This document shows positions 24,455 through 33,273 of a stretch of 64,000 nucleotides of DNA, piece by piece. Source of the stretch: Bacteroidia bacterium. Lineage in GTDB: Bacteria; Bacteroidota; Bacteroidia; J057. Under the pieces are notes generated by a model that saw nothing but the letters and a program-made list of their open reading frames with translations, made no database searches and was not told where the DNA came from. Each line of letters opens with the position of its first letter. The stretch's first letter is position 1. The DNA lies in the NCBI GenBank assembly GCA_030430575.1, contig JAUIKF010000003.1, positions 124,001-188,000 of the forward strand, read 5' to 3'. Both the position numbers and the translations under genes were made by a program.

Positions 24455-25201
24455 CTAATTACGGCGCTGAATAAAACGGACATTGCCACCGCCATTTTCA
24501 GATTCCATTTCTTTAGTCTTTTCCTCTACTATCGCGTCAAACTCCTCCTGAGTCACTTCCTGGCCTTTCTTTGGGGCTTTCAAAGTGCTCTTAGGAATGG
24601 ATTCTAGGCTAACAGACTGGGCAGTAATCACGGTATCGTCATTATCTATTCTGAGTTCTAGGATAAGGCCAGGAAGTCCCCCAAATCCATCTGGGCCAGT
24701 AGGTACAGGGATCTGAGGCGCAAACCACGCTTCTACCGTGCGCGTGCTATCTGTAAATGTTGCCTTTTGGCATAGGTATCCATGGATTTCTTTTTGCTCA
24801 CCGGTGAGTTTCCAATTGTATTTTTTGACTTCCCCCTTGATCAAAAAGCGCTTCCCCATAAATTCTCTCATCTCAGTAGTTGCTCCCGATGAGAGGTCCT
24901 GAAAAAACTCGTTATCTGGTTGGTCCATCCGCATTTTAAACGTCATGCCCCCATGGCCCCCACTCATTTCTTCAGGCTCTTCTGTTTGCTCTACATTCTT
25001 ATATAGACTTGCTTCGGCATTAAATGACAAGGCCATATCGCTTTTGCGCTCTTTAGGCAATTTGTCTGCGAATTCAGCCATTTCAGGAGGTAGCTCGATG
25101 TTAAGCTTTATCTTTTCCTCATAAGTGACCTGGCCTTCTGTTTCTTGGGCCATTAGAAATAGGGGAATTAGGATAAGGGTAAATAAAATGAGTTTTTTCA
25201 T
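24455..25201 (-). CDS. GLPGLI-family secreted protein
   Basis: 248 residues with a signal peptide (MKKLILFTLILIPLFLMAQ). The family's namesake motif is present as FGGLPGLILELRID (about 185-198), following WFAPQIPVPTGPDGF. GLPGLI proteins are periplasmic or outer-membrane associated, occur almost only in Bacteroidota, and are typically encoded beside TonB-type barrels, as with the following gene. Their molecular role is not established. The conserved Cys of the GYLCQKATF segment is present. A TAnnTTTG box (CAAAGGTA on the plus strand, 25219-25226) lies just upstream. Confidence 0.9.
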   Translation of the reverse strand: MKKLILFTLILIPLFLMAQETEGQVTYEEKIKLNIELPPEMAEFADKLPKERKSDMALSFNAEASLYKNVEQTEEPEEMSGGHGGMTFKMRMDQPDNEFFQDLSSGATTEMREFMGKRFLIKGEVKKYNWKLTGEQKEIHGYLCQKATFTDSTRTVEAWFAPQIPVPTGPDGFGGLPGLILELRIDNDDTVITAQSVSLESIPKSTLKAPKKGQEVTQEEFDAIVEEKTKEMESENGGGNVRFIQRRN

Positions 25202-25218
25202 AAGATTGGATTTATTTC

Positions 25219-25226
25219 CAAAGGTA
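25219..25226 (-). promoter_or_regulatory. Candidate -7 box of the GLPGLI gene
   Basis: Minus-strand octamer TACCTTTG fits TAnnTTTG, 17 bases from the ATG. No TTG at -33 was found, so this is weak. Confidence 0.3.
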
Positions 25227-25285
25227 GCGGATGGAGCTATGAGAAAGCGTTAAGGAAAAGTTAAATCCATGTAGATAAATGTTAA

Positions 25286-25324
25286 AAAAAACAGCCCCAA
25301 CCATTATGGCTGGGGCTGTTTTTT
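25286..25324 (-). terminator. Rho-independent terminator
   Basis: 14-bp stem AAAAAACAGCCCCA / TGGGGCTGTTTTTT with a further CCAT/ATGG pairing in the loop. It lies 26 bases after the stop of the T9SS gene at 25351 and ends it on the minus strand; the T-run on the plus side makes it look bidirectional. Confidence 0.92.
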
Positions 25325-25350
25325 AGCGAAAATGCTTTACGTCAGCAGCA

Positions 25351-27273
25351 TTATTTCAAGACAATTTTCTTTGTCTCCATACCATTACGCGTAGCTACTT
25401 GCACGATATATACACCTTTTGCCATCTGGCTCAAGTCAGCTGTTTCGCTGAATTTGCTGACCATATGACCGAAGTTCACATATACTTTTCTGCCTTGTAG
25501 GTCAAAGATCTTCACTGATACGTCCGTAGCGCGATTCAAGTTGACATCAAGCGTAACCTGACCTGTGGTTGGGTTTGGATATACCTCAAAAGAGTTCACA
25601 TCAGAAACGATATCTTCAATCCCTACTCCACGCGTAACTCCGCGAACGTCCAAGATAGGACGGATGTAGTAGTCTTCTGTTGCACCAGAACGGTGAGGGG
25701 CCCAGGTTCCATCAAGAATCTCAAAGGTACGGCGAGAGATTGGAGCAGCAGTCTCCCCTACCAATGCAAGGCTATCATTCAGGTGATACCAAGCTACATA
25801 GAAACCGCCATCGAGGATTTCGATAGGCACAGGAAGGGTCACGCGGTTCCAAGCACCCAAGAAAAGACCGCCTGGTGTATTTTCTGCAATATCTACATCT
25901 GCTTTTTCTACTGTCTGCTGGTACAATGGAGCCCCTGGAATGGCACCTTCGTCGTCATGAATGACAAAGCGGTAGCCACCATCAGCAAGGGTATCAGTAT
26001 TGTCAGCATTAGGGAATACAAAAAACTCTACTGCTTCAATTTTTGCAGGATAACCTGTAGGCTCAAAATAGATACCTACCCCACTATTACCTGAACCACC
26101 AGCCCACTGGACAAACTGAGAGATATTCTGACGGTTGTCACTTACATACTGAAGGGCAGCTTTGCCACCTGTGGTATCGACGGCTACTGCTTCAAGCGTT
26201 CTGCTATCATTGGTCGCATTGATGTCATCATCATTCTGAACTGATACAGTCAGTGAAAATGGACCAGGAAGGGGTGGGTTGAAAGGTACACCAAATGTTT
26301 CAGTGACCAAATCTCCCTTATTCATAGAATCAATTTTAAACGTACTGAGGTACAATAATTGACCAATGGTATCACGTGCTTCTGCTGTGACTGTAGTTTC
26401 GAGAACAAGGTCGCGGTTACCTACGTTCCCAACAGTTGTATTGATGGGGAAGTCTCCACCAGGCACAGGCAGGAAGAAGCCGCCAGACTGAGGATTTTGC
26501 ACATCGATAGGTGCTACGTCAAATACGTCAAAAGAAGAAACGGCAGGTGCTTTAAATACAACACCAGCCTGCGTGACACCCGTATTGGCAGGCTCAGGAA
26601 GGCTCATGTTGTCCACCATGATCCCGATATTACCTGTGATATTCTCAATTCCAATAACCATTGGGTTAGGAGAGCCATCATATCCAGGGTTCCAGCGACC
26701 TTGCTGGTCAGCATAGAGTAACTTAATCGTAGAGTCTGCTTGATTCAGAATAATCTGGAAGGTATTAGAACCATCATATCCAGCGGTGTTGTTGTTCCAG
26801 AAAGGAACGTCGATGAAAGAGACTACGAGGCTGTCCACGCGGTTGGTGTAGTAGAAACAACGGCCTGTGTTACCAGCACCAAAGAAACTCAAATCACACA
26901 TCAAGGCTGCGATGAGGTCATTGTTGTCATCAGCAGTAGGAGTAGGAGGAAAACCAATGGCAGTAGAGGCAATATTAAATCCTTTGTTGAAGGAGATATA
27001 TCCATTGGAACCAATGTAGAAGTTATTGTGCTTGAACCAGTAATAATCAAAGTCAAACCCCAAGTCAAAAGGTCCTACAAAGTTATCATCTGCCAGCCCA
27101 AATACTTCTGTACCAGTAGCGGTAATATCTACCCACTGGTAACGTGCATCTGTGTTGTTAAAGGTCTCAAAGTTATAGCCATAAAGGTCTGGGCTACCAG
27201 TCGCAGGCCACTGACCAAAGGCGGTTGAGAATCCTAATAATACAATGGTGAATAGTAGAGTGATTTTTTTCAT
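25351..27273 (-). CDS. Large secreted T9SS-sorted protein
   Basis: About 640 residues from the ATG at 27273, chosen because MKKITLLFTIVLLGFSTAFGQ is a clean signal peptide; an ATG at 27309 would add 12 residues. The N-terminal part resembles secreted nidogen-like/lectin-like domains (GYNFETFNN, FDYYWFKHNNFYIGSNGYISFNKG, NTFQIILNQADSTIKLLY). The middle carries immunoglobulin-like segments (PPLPGPFSLTVSVQNDDDINATNDS). The last 80 residues are a T9SS sorting domain (FEVYPNPTTGQVTLDV ... VKIFDLQGRKVY ... GVYIVQVATRNG). Probably a surface or secreted adhesion/structural protein; no catalytic motif is seen. Confidence 0.85.
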   Translation of the reverse strand: MKKITLLFTIVLLGFSTAFGQWPATGSPDLYGYNFETFNNTDARYQWVDITATGTEVFGLADDNFVGPFDLGFDFDYYWFKHNNFYIGSNGYISFNKGFNIASTAIGFPPTPTADDNNDLIAALMCDLSFFGAGNTGRCFYYTNRVDSLVVSFIDVPFWNNNTAGYDGSNTFQIILNQADSTIKLLYADQQGRWNPGYDGSPNPMVIGIENITGNIGIMVDNMSLPEPANTGVTQAGVVFKAPAVSSFDVFDVAPIDVQNPQSGGFFLPVPGGDFPINTTVGNVGNRDLVLETTVTAEARDTIGQLLYLSTFKIDSMNKGDLVTETFGVPFNPPLPGPFSLTVSVQNDDDINATNDSRTLEAVAVDTTGGKAALQYVSDNRQNISQFVQWAGGSGNSGVGIYFEPTGYPAKIEAVEFFVFPNADNTDTLADGGYRFVIHDDEGAIPGAPLYQQTVEKADVDIAENTPGGLFLGAWNRVTLPVPIEILDGGFYVAWYHLNDSLALVGETAAPISRRTFEILDGTWAPHRSGATEDYYIRPILDVRGVTRGVGIEDIVSDVNSFEVYPNPTTGQVTLDVNLNRATDVSVKIFDLQGRKVYVNFGHMVSKFSETADLSQMAKGVYIVQVATRNGMETKKIVLK

Positions 27274-27380
27274 ATTAAGCAGAAAATTAAAATTAGTTGA
27301 AAAAGGCATTAGTTATGATTAGATCGACAAAACGAGTGAAAAAGTACGCTGCCTCTTACAGATGGTAAAAGTCTAGCGCA

Positions 27381-27414
27381 CAAATATAGGAATTTTGTGT
27401 CATCAGCCATACAA
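27381..27414 (-). promoter_or_regulatory. Bacteroidota-type promoter of the 25351-27273 gene
   Basis: On the minus strand: TTG (27414-27412), 23 bases, then TATATTTG (27388-27381). This fits TTG-N17-23-TAnnTTTG. Distance to the chosen ATG is about 107 bases. Confidence 0.55.
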
Positions 27415-27437
27415 CTTCCCTCCACATAAGTGTAGGA

Positions 27438-27445
27438 TATTTTTG
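27438..27445 (+). promoter_or_regulatory. Candidate -7 box of the TonB_C/TPR gene
   Basis: TATTTTTG fits TAnnTTTG, 46 bases before the ATG at 27492; no TTG at the right upstream distance. Confidence 0.35.
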
Positions 27446-27491
27446 CTTTTAGGATCGAATCCACGTTTTTTGCGCAAAAACCAGTTCCATC

Positions 27492-28802
27492 ATGATTATT
27501 CAACTTAAATTTCAAGTCCTCTTTTTGGGGTTTTTGTTCCTATTTACAGGAATACAAGCCCAAAAGGAAGGCGAAACGCCCGGCATAAATGACTTTGTCG
27601 TGGTAGACGAAGAGCCCCAAGTACTCAATCTCAGAGAAGTTCAGGAAATGATTGGCTATCCAGCCGAAGCTGTGAATGAAAACATTCAAGGCTATGTCGT
27701 CGTCCGTACCCTGGTCGATGAAGAAGGGAAATACATGCAGCACAAAGTATTGCGATCTGTCTCCCCAATTCTCACCAGTGCTGTCGAAACTCATATCCAT
27801 AAGCTAAGATTCACCCCTGCCTTGGTAGGAGGAGATGTCCTCAAATTCTGGGTGAATGTACCATTCAATTTTCGGCTCACAGACACTACCAGCGCCGATA
27901 CCCGTATCCGACAAGTGATCACTTCTTTGGATGAAAAACTCAAAGAATCGCCTAATGATTATGAGGCATACCTACAACGAGGGCTACAATACAAAGAGTT
28001 AGGTGAGTTTGAAAAATCCCGTCAGGATATTGATAAGAGCCTCGCTGTCAACCCCCAAAAAAACAAGAAAAAAGGGGATAACTATATTTACCTTTATTAC
28101 GCCCAATTATCTAAAGGCAAAGTGTATAACCTGGAAAAAAAGTGGACAGAAGCCAGGGATATCCTTCACCAGGCAATCGCTACCGCTGCAGAAGTAAAAA
28201 ACCGAGATTCGGTTTTCCTAACCACCATTCCCAATGCATATCTGGAACGTGGCATCGCCTACGCCAATCTCAAAGAGACCCATAAGGCCTACAAGGACTT
28301 TGACTATGTCATCGCCAACGATGAAGAAAGCAAGTGCTTTGCTTTAGCCTTTAAATACGACCTCAGCATTCGCCAAAAAGACTATCCTGCCATTCTCTCA
28401 TGCCTAGAAGAATTGCTCATCTGTGAACCAGACAATGAACTCTCGATCTTCTTCAATAGAGGATATTATAAAATCCTGAGTGGGCAATACGAAAATGCTT
28501 TGCCCGATTTTGAAATGGTTTTAGATAAAAGTGCAAGTCCCTTGATCCGGATTGCAGCTAATAATCAAATGGCAAAAGCCTATATGAAGATGGGCAAATT
28601 TGAAGAAGCGAAAGCAAAGATTGATGAGGCATCCAACATCAATGTACTTCATCCTCAACCCCTATTTTATCGGGGATTATTGCTTCTTGAACAAGGAGAT
28701 AAAGAAGGCGCATGTAAGCAATTTCAAAACGCCTTGAACTTTGGGCTGGAAGGAGATGATAAGGATGAGGCGGAGAAATTGGTAGGGGAAAGTTGTAGGT
28801 AA
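27492..28802 (+). CDS. Secreted TonB_C-domain and TPR-repeat protein
   Basis: 436 residues with a signal peptide (FQVLFLGFLFLFTGIQAQ). Residues about 45-130 match the TonB C-terminal domain (EMIGYPAEAVNENIQGYVVVRTLVDEEGKYMQHKVLRSVSPILTSAVETHIHKLRFTPA). About 150-430 holds several TPR units (YEAYLQRGLQYKELGEFEKSRQDIDKSLAVNP; LYYAQLSKGKVYNLEKKWTEARDILHQAI; MAKAYMKMGKFEEAKAKIDEAS). There is no N-terminal membrane anchor with Pro-rich linker as in true TonB, so it is probably a periplasmic scaffold rather than an energy transducer. It is divergent from the T9SS gene. Partner unknown. Confidence 0.87.
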   Translation: MIIQLKFQVLFLGFLFLFTGIQAQKEGETPGINDFVVVDEEPQVLNLREVQEMIGYPAEAVNENIQGYVVVRTLVDEEGKYMQHKVLRSVSPILTSAVETHIHKLRFTPALVGGDVLKFWVNVPFNFRLTDTTSADTRIRQVITSLDEKLKESPNDYEAYLQRGLQYKELGEFEKSRQDIDKSLAVNPQKNKKKGDNYIYLYYAQLSKGKVYNLEKKWTEARDILHQAIATAAEVKNRDSVFLTTIPNAYLERGIAYANLKETHKAYKDFDYVIANDEESKCFALAFKYDLSIRQKDYPAILSCLEELLICEPDNELSIFFNRGYYKILSGQYENALPDFEMVLDKSASPLIRIAANNQMAKAYMKMGKFEEAKAKIDEASNINVLHPQPLFYRGLLLLEQGDKEGACKQFQNALNFGLEGDDKDEAEKLVGESCR

Positions 28803-28815
28803 GAGGTTTGGGGTT

Positions 28816-28899
28816 TGTAGGCTGTAGTTTGTGGTTTGTGGTTTGTGGTTTGTGGTTTGTGGTTTACAACTAGAACTACAGACTACAGACTACAGACCC
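28816..28899. repeat. Heptamer tandem repeats as opposing arms
   Basis: Five exact GTTTGTG units (28827-28861), then, after 13 bases, three exact ACTACAG units (28875-28895). Both arms read TGTRGTY in opposite sense and could pair. They lie between the convergent TPR gene and the 28910 gene. Confidence 0.85.
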
Positions 28900-28909
28900 T
28901 AAACTTCCC

Positions 28910-29848
28910 TCAAATTAGCCTGAAAAAAAGCACGATCAATTTGACGGCCACAATCCCCCCGACAATCCACTTCCATCGGTGTTTTTTATTCCCTAAACCC
29001 GTGGCAGTGGCTTCTTGAAGGTCTTCCCAGAAAGCCTCACTATCTGGGGAGATTTCCATCAACTGATCGAGAATATATTGAAGGTTGAAGCGAACAGCCT
29101 CAGTGGTTTCTAACTTCAACCCTTGCCGAAGGACTATTTTTGCCAATTTGGTACGGCCATGGGCATTATTGACCGCCAGGGCCACATCTTCCAAAGCGGC
29201 TGCATAAGCATTTCTTAATCCATCAAAATGGTCAGGGAGCAAATTCAGGGCATTGATCCGCATTTCATCACAAGCTTCTTGAACTTCAGGACCTGGGGAA
29301 GCCCCTGCTTCTATTTGTTTAGCTAGGTCTGAAAGGCCATCCACTTGAAGTTGTAGATATTGATAGGTCGCCTTATAACACTGACTGTAATACGACAGGT
29401 CAACGGGCAAAGGCTTGCACAGCAGATTCAACTGATCCAGGTCATTCAGGCGAAAGTATTTGAGCAATACTTGATTATATCGAAAAACAAAGAATGGGGT
29501 AAAAAAGTCTTTTACCTCCAGAGAGTTCGTCAGCCAGGCCCTAGTCTTCTCTGTGAGGTGCGGGGAAAAGAAAGCCGTATTCCCCTTGGTGACAAAATCA
29601 AAAGCAGGGGTAAACTGGTAGAGCTGCTGATGGAGTTCCAGCGTCCCTACGTCTTCCAACTCTTCAAACAGCTCAAGCAAACTACTTTTGTCGAATGATT
29701 GTCCGCGCAAAGTAATCTCTGCCGTATCTGCTAACTCAAACTCTGCCATAATGCGCTTACGTGCCCGACGAATGGCCGTAAGATCAGGCGTTTCTTCAGT
29801 AGATAAACCGAGCAGATCAAATGGGCTGAAATAGGGGATTGGCTTCAT
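28910..29848 (-). CDS. Tail-anchored protein of unknown function with a J-domain-like N-terminus
   Basis: 312 residues, not a recognised family. The N-terminus (YFSPFDLLGLSTEETPDLTAIRRARKRIMAEFEL) resembles the opening of a J-domain, but no HPD motif is present, so it cannot be called DnaJ-like with confidence. The middle is helical and Leu-rich. The C-terminus is a basic stretch (GNKKHRWKW) followed by one hydrophobic helix (IVGGIVAVKLIVLFFRLI) to the end, a typical tail anchor with the bulk of the protein in the cytoplasm. It is divergent from the alkaline phosphatase gene, 57 bases apart. Confidence 0.65.
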   Translation of the reverse strand: MKPIPYFSPFDLLGLSTEETPDLTAIRRARKRIMAEFELADTAEITLRGQSFDKSSLLELFEELEDVGTLELHQQLYQFTPAFDFVTKGNTAFFSPHLTEKTRAWLTNSLEVKDFFTPFFVFRYNQVLLKYFRLNDLDQLNLLCKPLPVDLSYYSQCYKATYQYLQLQVDGLSDLAKQIEAGASPGPEVQEACDEMRINALNLLPDHFDGLRNAYAAALEDVALAVNNAHGRTKLAKIVLRQGLKLETTEAVRFNLQYILDQLMEISPDSEAFWEDLQEATATGLGNKKHRWKWIVGGIVAVKLIVLFFRLI

Positions 29849-29905
29849 AAGGTAAAAATAGCAGAATTATTTGTAGTTTTCCAACCCAAAGCATTGATAA
29901 TAACC

Positions 29906-31006
29906 ATGTTGAAAAAACCCTTCGCATTTTTTCTGATAGCCGTCATATGCCCCTTTTTCTGGGGTAAAAATCCCTCACCTACTCCTACCAAAGAACCGAT
30001 AAACATCATCTTAATGATAGGAGATGGAATGGGTCTTAGCCAAATTACGGCTGGTATGATTGCCAATCATAATGAGCTGAACTTAGAGCGGTTTCGACAT
30101 ATTGGTTTGATCAAAACCTTTTCTTCTAACGACTTAATAACCGATTCTGCTGCTGGTGCCACAGCATTCGCCTGTGGCAAGAAAACGCATAACGCTTATG
30201 TGGGATTAGACGCCTATAAAAGGCCCATGACTACTATCCTTGAGCTCGCTCATGAAAGGGAACTGAGCACAGGCCTCATCGCAACCTCTTATATTCAGCA
30301 CGCGACTCCAGCTTCTTTTTTTGCCCATCAGCCTAACCGATATATGTACGAAGAAATCACAGAAGACATCCTTGCAGGGACTGTCGATATTGCGATCGGA
30401 GGGGGCCGAAAATTTTTTGACCAAAGGGAAGATGGAAGAAATTTAATAGATTCTCTGGCAGCTCATGGATATGAAGTATTTAATGGCCTCAGTAAAGCGA
30501 AAAAACAAGCAGAAAGCAGTCGAGTGGTTGTATTAGCCAAAAAGGAGCACCTACCGCAAGTCACAGAGGGAAGAGGTCGTTTTTTGGCAAAGGCAGCTGA
30601 CTTTGCTACGGGAAAGCTTAAACAAAATAATAAGGGGTTTTTCCTGATGATTGAAGGGTCGCAAATCGACTTTGGCGGGCATTCCAATAACAAGGACTAT
30701 ATCGTCAATGAAGTCAAAGATTTCGATTATACTATTGGAAAAGTTTTGGACTTTGCGGAAGCTGACGGCAATACACTTGTGATTGTGACTGCAGATCACG
30801 AGACTGGAGGCTTCGCCATAGAAGGTGGAGACATAGATACGGGCGAAGTCTATGGAGACTTTACGAGTGGAAAACACACCGCGACTATGGTCCCAGTTTT
30901 TGCCTATGGACCTGGAGCTGAGGAATTTACGGGCATTTATGAAAACACAGAGATTTTCACAAAAATGATCAACGCCTTTGGGTTTGATCTAAATGAAGCC
31001 CCTTGA
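29906..31006 (+). CDS. phoA: Alkaline phosphatase (PhoA family)
   Basis: 366 residues from the ATG at 29906; an in-frame TTG 12 bases upstream is less likely. Signal peptide or N-terminal anchor (MLKKPFAFFLIAVICPFFWG). Metal and active-site landmarks: INIILMIGDGMGLSQ (first Asp ligand), the phosphorylated serine in TDSAAGATA (Ser81), MIEGSQIDFGGHSN (metal ligands), TADHETGGFA (Asp-His) and SGKHTATMVPVF (His). The enzyme releases phosphate from phosphomonoesters in the periplasm. No PhoB-type operator was recognised. The gene ends in a spacer of 16-base repeats. Confidence 0.93.
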   Translation: MLKKPFAFFLIAVICPFFWGKNPSPTPTKEPINIILMIGDGMGLSQITAGMIANHNELNLERFRHIGLIKTFSSNDLITDSAAGATAFACGKKTHNAYVGLDAYKRPMTTILELAHERELSTGLIATSYIQHATPASFFAHQPNRYMYEEITEDILAGTVDIAIGGGRKFFDQREDGRNLIDSLAAHGYEVFNGLSKAKKQAESSRVVVLAKKEHLPQVTEGRGRFLAKAADFATGKLKQNNKGFFLMIEGSQIDFGGHSNNKDYIVNEVKDFDYTIGKVLDFAEADGNTLVIVTADHETGGFAIEGGDIDTGEVYGDFTSGKHTATMVPVFAYGPGAEEFTGIYENTEIFTKMINAFGFDLNEAP

Positions 31007-31076
31007 AGCGTATTTGAGAATGGTCAATGAATATGAATTATCAGAGCAAAGGTTCATTTTATCATTTATTCATCTA

Positions 31077-31156
31077 CTCATTCTATCATTCCCTCATCCT
31101 ATCATTCCCTCATTCTATCATTCCCTCATCCTATCATTCCCTCATCCTATCATTTC
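31077..31156. repeat. Five tandem 16-base repeats
   Basis: Units CTCATYCTATCATTCC, five copies (31077-31156), differing at one or two positions. The last unit overlaps the stop of the MerR gene. Unit structure without spacers rules out a CRISPR array. Confidence 0.9.
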
Positions 31157-32028
31157 TCCAAATACGGCAACAATGATTGAACTGTATCCAGATAGTGGAC
31201 TCCTTCAGGCAGTTTCTCTTTTATCTGTGAGGCTTGGTAGCCGGAGATTAATAGGGAGGTTTTGGGATAAAGGGCTTTTACTTTTTCTACGTACTTTATC
31301 AACCGCGTTTTGGTAGGGGTACTCGTCACAGACATGAGAAAATACTCAGGCTCGTAATGGTCATAAACTGTTTTTAAATCTCCTATTGGAAGATTTTGGC
31401 CTAAATATATGACGCGAAACTTCCTGGCTTTGATCAGAAAAGCAGCAAATAAAAGGCTCAATTCATGTAGTTCTCCCTCAGGCAAAAATAGGACAAATTT
31501 CTTGGCATGAGGATCTTCGGGAGCCATCTGGCCATCAATCGCCACTATGAGTTTTTGCCGAATAAGATTCGACATAAAATGCTCATGCGCAGGAATAATA
31601 TTGCCTGTCTGCCACAGAATTCCAATTTTATGTAAAAAAGGATATACAATCTCCAACATCGTCCGCTCAAACCCTATTTGCAGGGTATTTGTCGCGATGA
31701 TTTTCTCAAACCGCCCTTCATCAAGATTGATCATGGCCAATACCATGGCATGTATCTGATTGTGAGAGACGAGACTCGTCTCACTGAGGTGAAGGACCGT
31801 CTGATAAATATCGGACTCCTCCATCCCTGCAATCTTCGAAATCTTGTGTCCATTTCGGTTTAGGTAGGCAATATTTAGGGTCAACCGTAAATCCTCATCA
31901 TCATAGGTGCGGATATCCGTATTTGTGCGTTTAGGCTGAATAATGCCATAACGCTGTTCCCAGGCTCTCAAAGTATGTGCTTTGATGCCCGTGAGCTTTT
32001 CCAAGTCTTTGATCGAGTAGTTTCCCAA
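31150..32028 (-). CDS. MerR-family regulator with B12-binding domain (CarH/LitR-like)
   Basis: 292 residues. The N-terminal MerR helix-turn-helix is YSIKDLEKLTGIKAHTLRAWEQRYGII. A helical region of about 90-160 contains Trp139 and the Glu149-His150 pair, spaced as in CarH where they cap adenosylcobalamin. The Rossmann-type cobalamin domain has His188 in PEGELHELS, the position of the lower axial ligand. CarH-type proteins repress carotenoid or photoprotection genes in the dark and are inactivated by light. Here no carotenoid gene is adjacent, so the targets lie elsewhere or are unknown. The C-terminus ends in a repeat array. Confidence 0.85.
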   Translation of the reverse strand: MGNYSIKDLEKLTGIKAHTLRAWEQRYGIIQPKRTNTDIRTYDDEDLRLTLNIAYLNRNGHKISKIAGMEESDIYQTVLHLSETSLVSHNQIHAMVLAMINLDEGRFEKIIATNTLQIGFERTMLEIVYPFLHKIGILWQTGNIIPAHEHFMSNLIRQKLIVAIDGQMAPEDPHAKKFVLFLPEGELHELSLLFAAFLIKARKFRVIYLGQNLPIGDLKTVYDHYEPEYFLMSVTSTPTKTRLIKYVEKVKALYPKTSLLISGYQASQIKEKLPEGVHYLDTVQSLLPYLEK

Positions 32029-32183
32029 AAGAATAGTCTTTTTTGCCTAAATTTTACTGCAAACAAAAATAGCTACCAAATTGTTTCCGAACCGCATAAA
32101 GCGGTAAATTAAGTCCCAGTCTTTGCCTATTGACGTCAATATCAGTATTTTGAGGCCGTATTTTATCCTATTCAATCACTGAC

Positions 32184-33224
32184 ATGACAAAAAAGATCAT
32201 CCTTATCCTTAGCCTCTTTGCCATGCTGCAAATGGCTTGTGACGATACACCACCTCCCGAAAAACCTGTTACTGCAGCTAATCAACCAGATACGTCTCCT
32301 TCCCCTACCACAACTCCTCCTCAATCCATCAACGCACAGGATACCATTCTCAAAGTCTTGCACAGATATTATTCTGATCTTGCGGCAGAGGAACTCCATG
32401 AAGCTATTTATTTTGCCCCTATACTGGAGCGGTATTTTTCCCTAGAAAATAAAACCAGAGAAGAAATCGCCGAAATAACCCGAAGGACTTTCAAAGCAGT
32501 AGATAGCAGGGAAATCGTCATTGATCCAACTTCCTTCCAAATCAATCCCATAGGAGAGGATTATGAAGTCATATTTTCGGGTAAAGTAAATGTAAGATAC
32601 CTAGGTGAAACACAAGAAAAGTCTGAGGCATTTCATAATCGCTTTGTTTTTAACAAAAACTACCGAATCAAAATCTACGATAAGGTTGATGGCTCTGAGA
32701 ACACCAAAAGTCAACGAGCAAGCGATGGGCTAAAAAGTGGCTATCGCATCCAGCAAATCATTGAGCGTATGGCTGCCCCCGAAAGTATGGAAGTAACGCT
32801 AGACCAGAAGGTTGGCATATATTACCTTCACCGCGAGGGGGCATTCACCCAAATCCACCACTTTTCCACTTTCGCTCAATTACTAGATGCTTATCCAGCA
32901 GTAAAAGAGATCGTAAGCGACCTATCCTGCCAAATGAAAACGGAATCTTTGCCCCTATTTGACTGTGATGGTTTCAGCAAAGAGGGATGTTTTGTAGATA
33001 AAATTGAAGGGTTTACCCTATTCAGTGAAATGTATCAAACCCTTGAAGAATACGAACTCAGGAAAGTAGGCAATGATGAGGTTCAGGCAGCAAAAACTGC
33101 CCAAGGAATGGTAACCCATCAGCTTACGGAAACCAGCAACAGCATTGCCTTATTCTTTGGGAAGGTGGATGGAAAATGGCGGTTGATAGCCATCGATGCG
33201 GCATCTTTTGACTGCTCTGCATAA
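32184..33224 (+). CDS. Lipoprotein of unknown function
   Basis: 346 residues with a lipoprotein signal (MTKKIILILSLFAMLQMAC) and a Pro/Thr-rich linker to about residue 52. Then comes a segment starting QDTILKVLHRYYSDLAAEELHEAIYFAPILERYFS, which resembles the NTF2-like start of several Bacteroidota lipoproteins. Cysteines at SCQMKTESLPLFDCDGFSKEGC could form disulfides, and it ends GKWRLIAIDAASFDCSA. No family assigned. It is 49 bases upstream of the M16 peptidase gene in the same direction and may share its transcript. Confidence 0.65.
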   Translation: MTKKIILILSLFAMLQMACDDTPPPEKPVTAANQPDTSPSPTTTPPQSINAQDTILKVLHRYYSDLAAEELHEAIYFAPILERYFSLENKTREEIAEITRRTFKAVDSREIVIDPTSFQINPIGEDYEVIFSGKVNVRYLGETQEKSEAFHNRFVFNKNYRIKIYDKVDGSENTKSQRASDGLKSGYRIQQIIERMAAPESMEVTLDQKVGIYYLHREGAFTQIHHFSTFAQLLDAYPAVKEIVSDLSCQMKTESLPLFDCDGFSKEGCFVDKIEGFTLFSEMYQTLEEYELRKVGNDEVQAAKTAQGMVTHQLTETSNSIALFFGKVDGKWRLIAIDAASFDCSA

Positions 33225-33273
33225 GGATATCATGAATTGACGAAAAAATTGGGATTGACTAAAACACGTGTAA

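Noticed and set aside
24218-24607. Open frame through the AAGTTC array (VQVQVQ repeats)
   Set aside because: It is a product of the hexamer repeat, antisense to two genes with clear families.
27274-27309. Earlier start (27309) for the large T9SS gene
   Set aside because: The signal peptide begins at 27273, and the extra residues are not signal-like.
31077-31156. Possible CRISPR array
   Set aside because: Units are contiguous 16-mers without spacers, and no cas genes are present.
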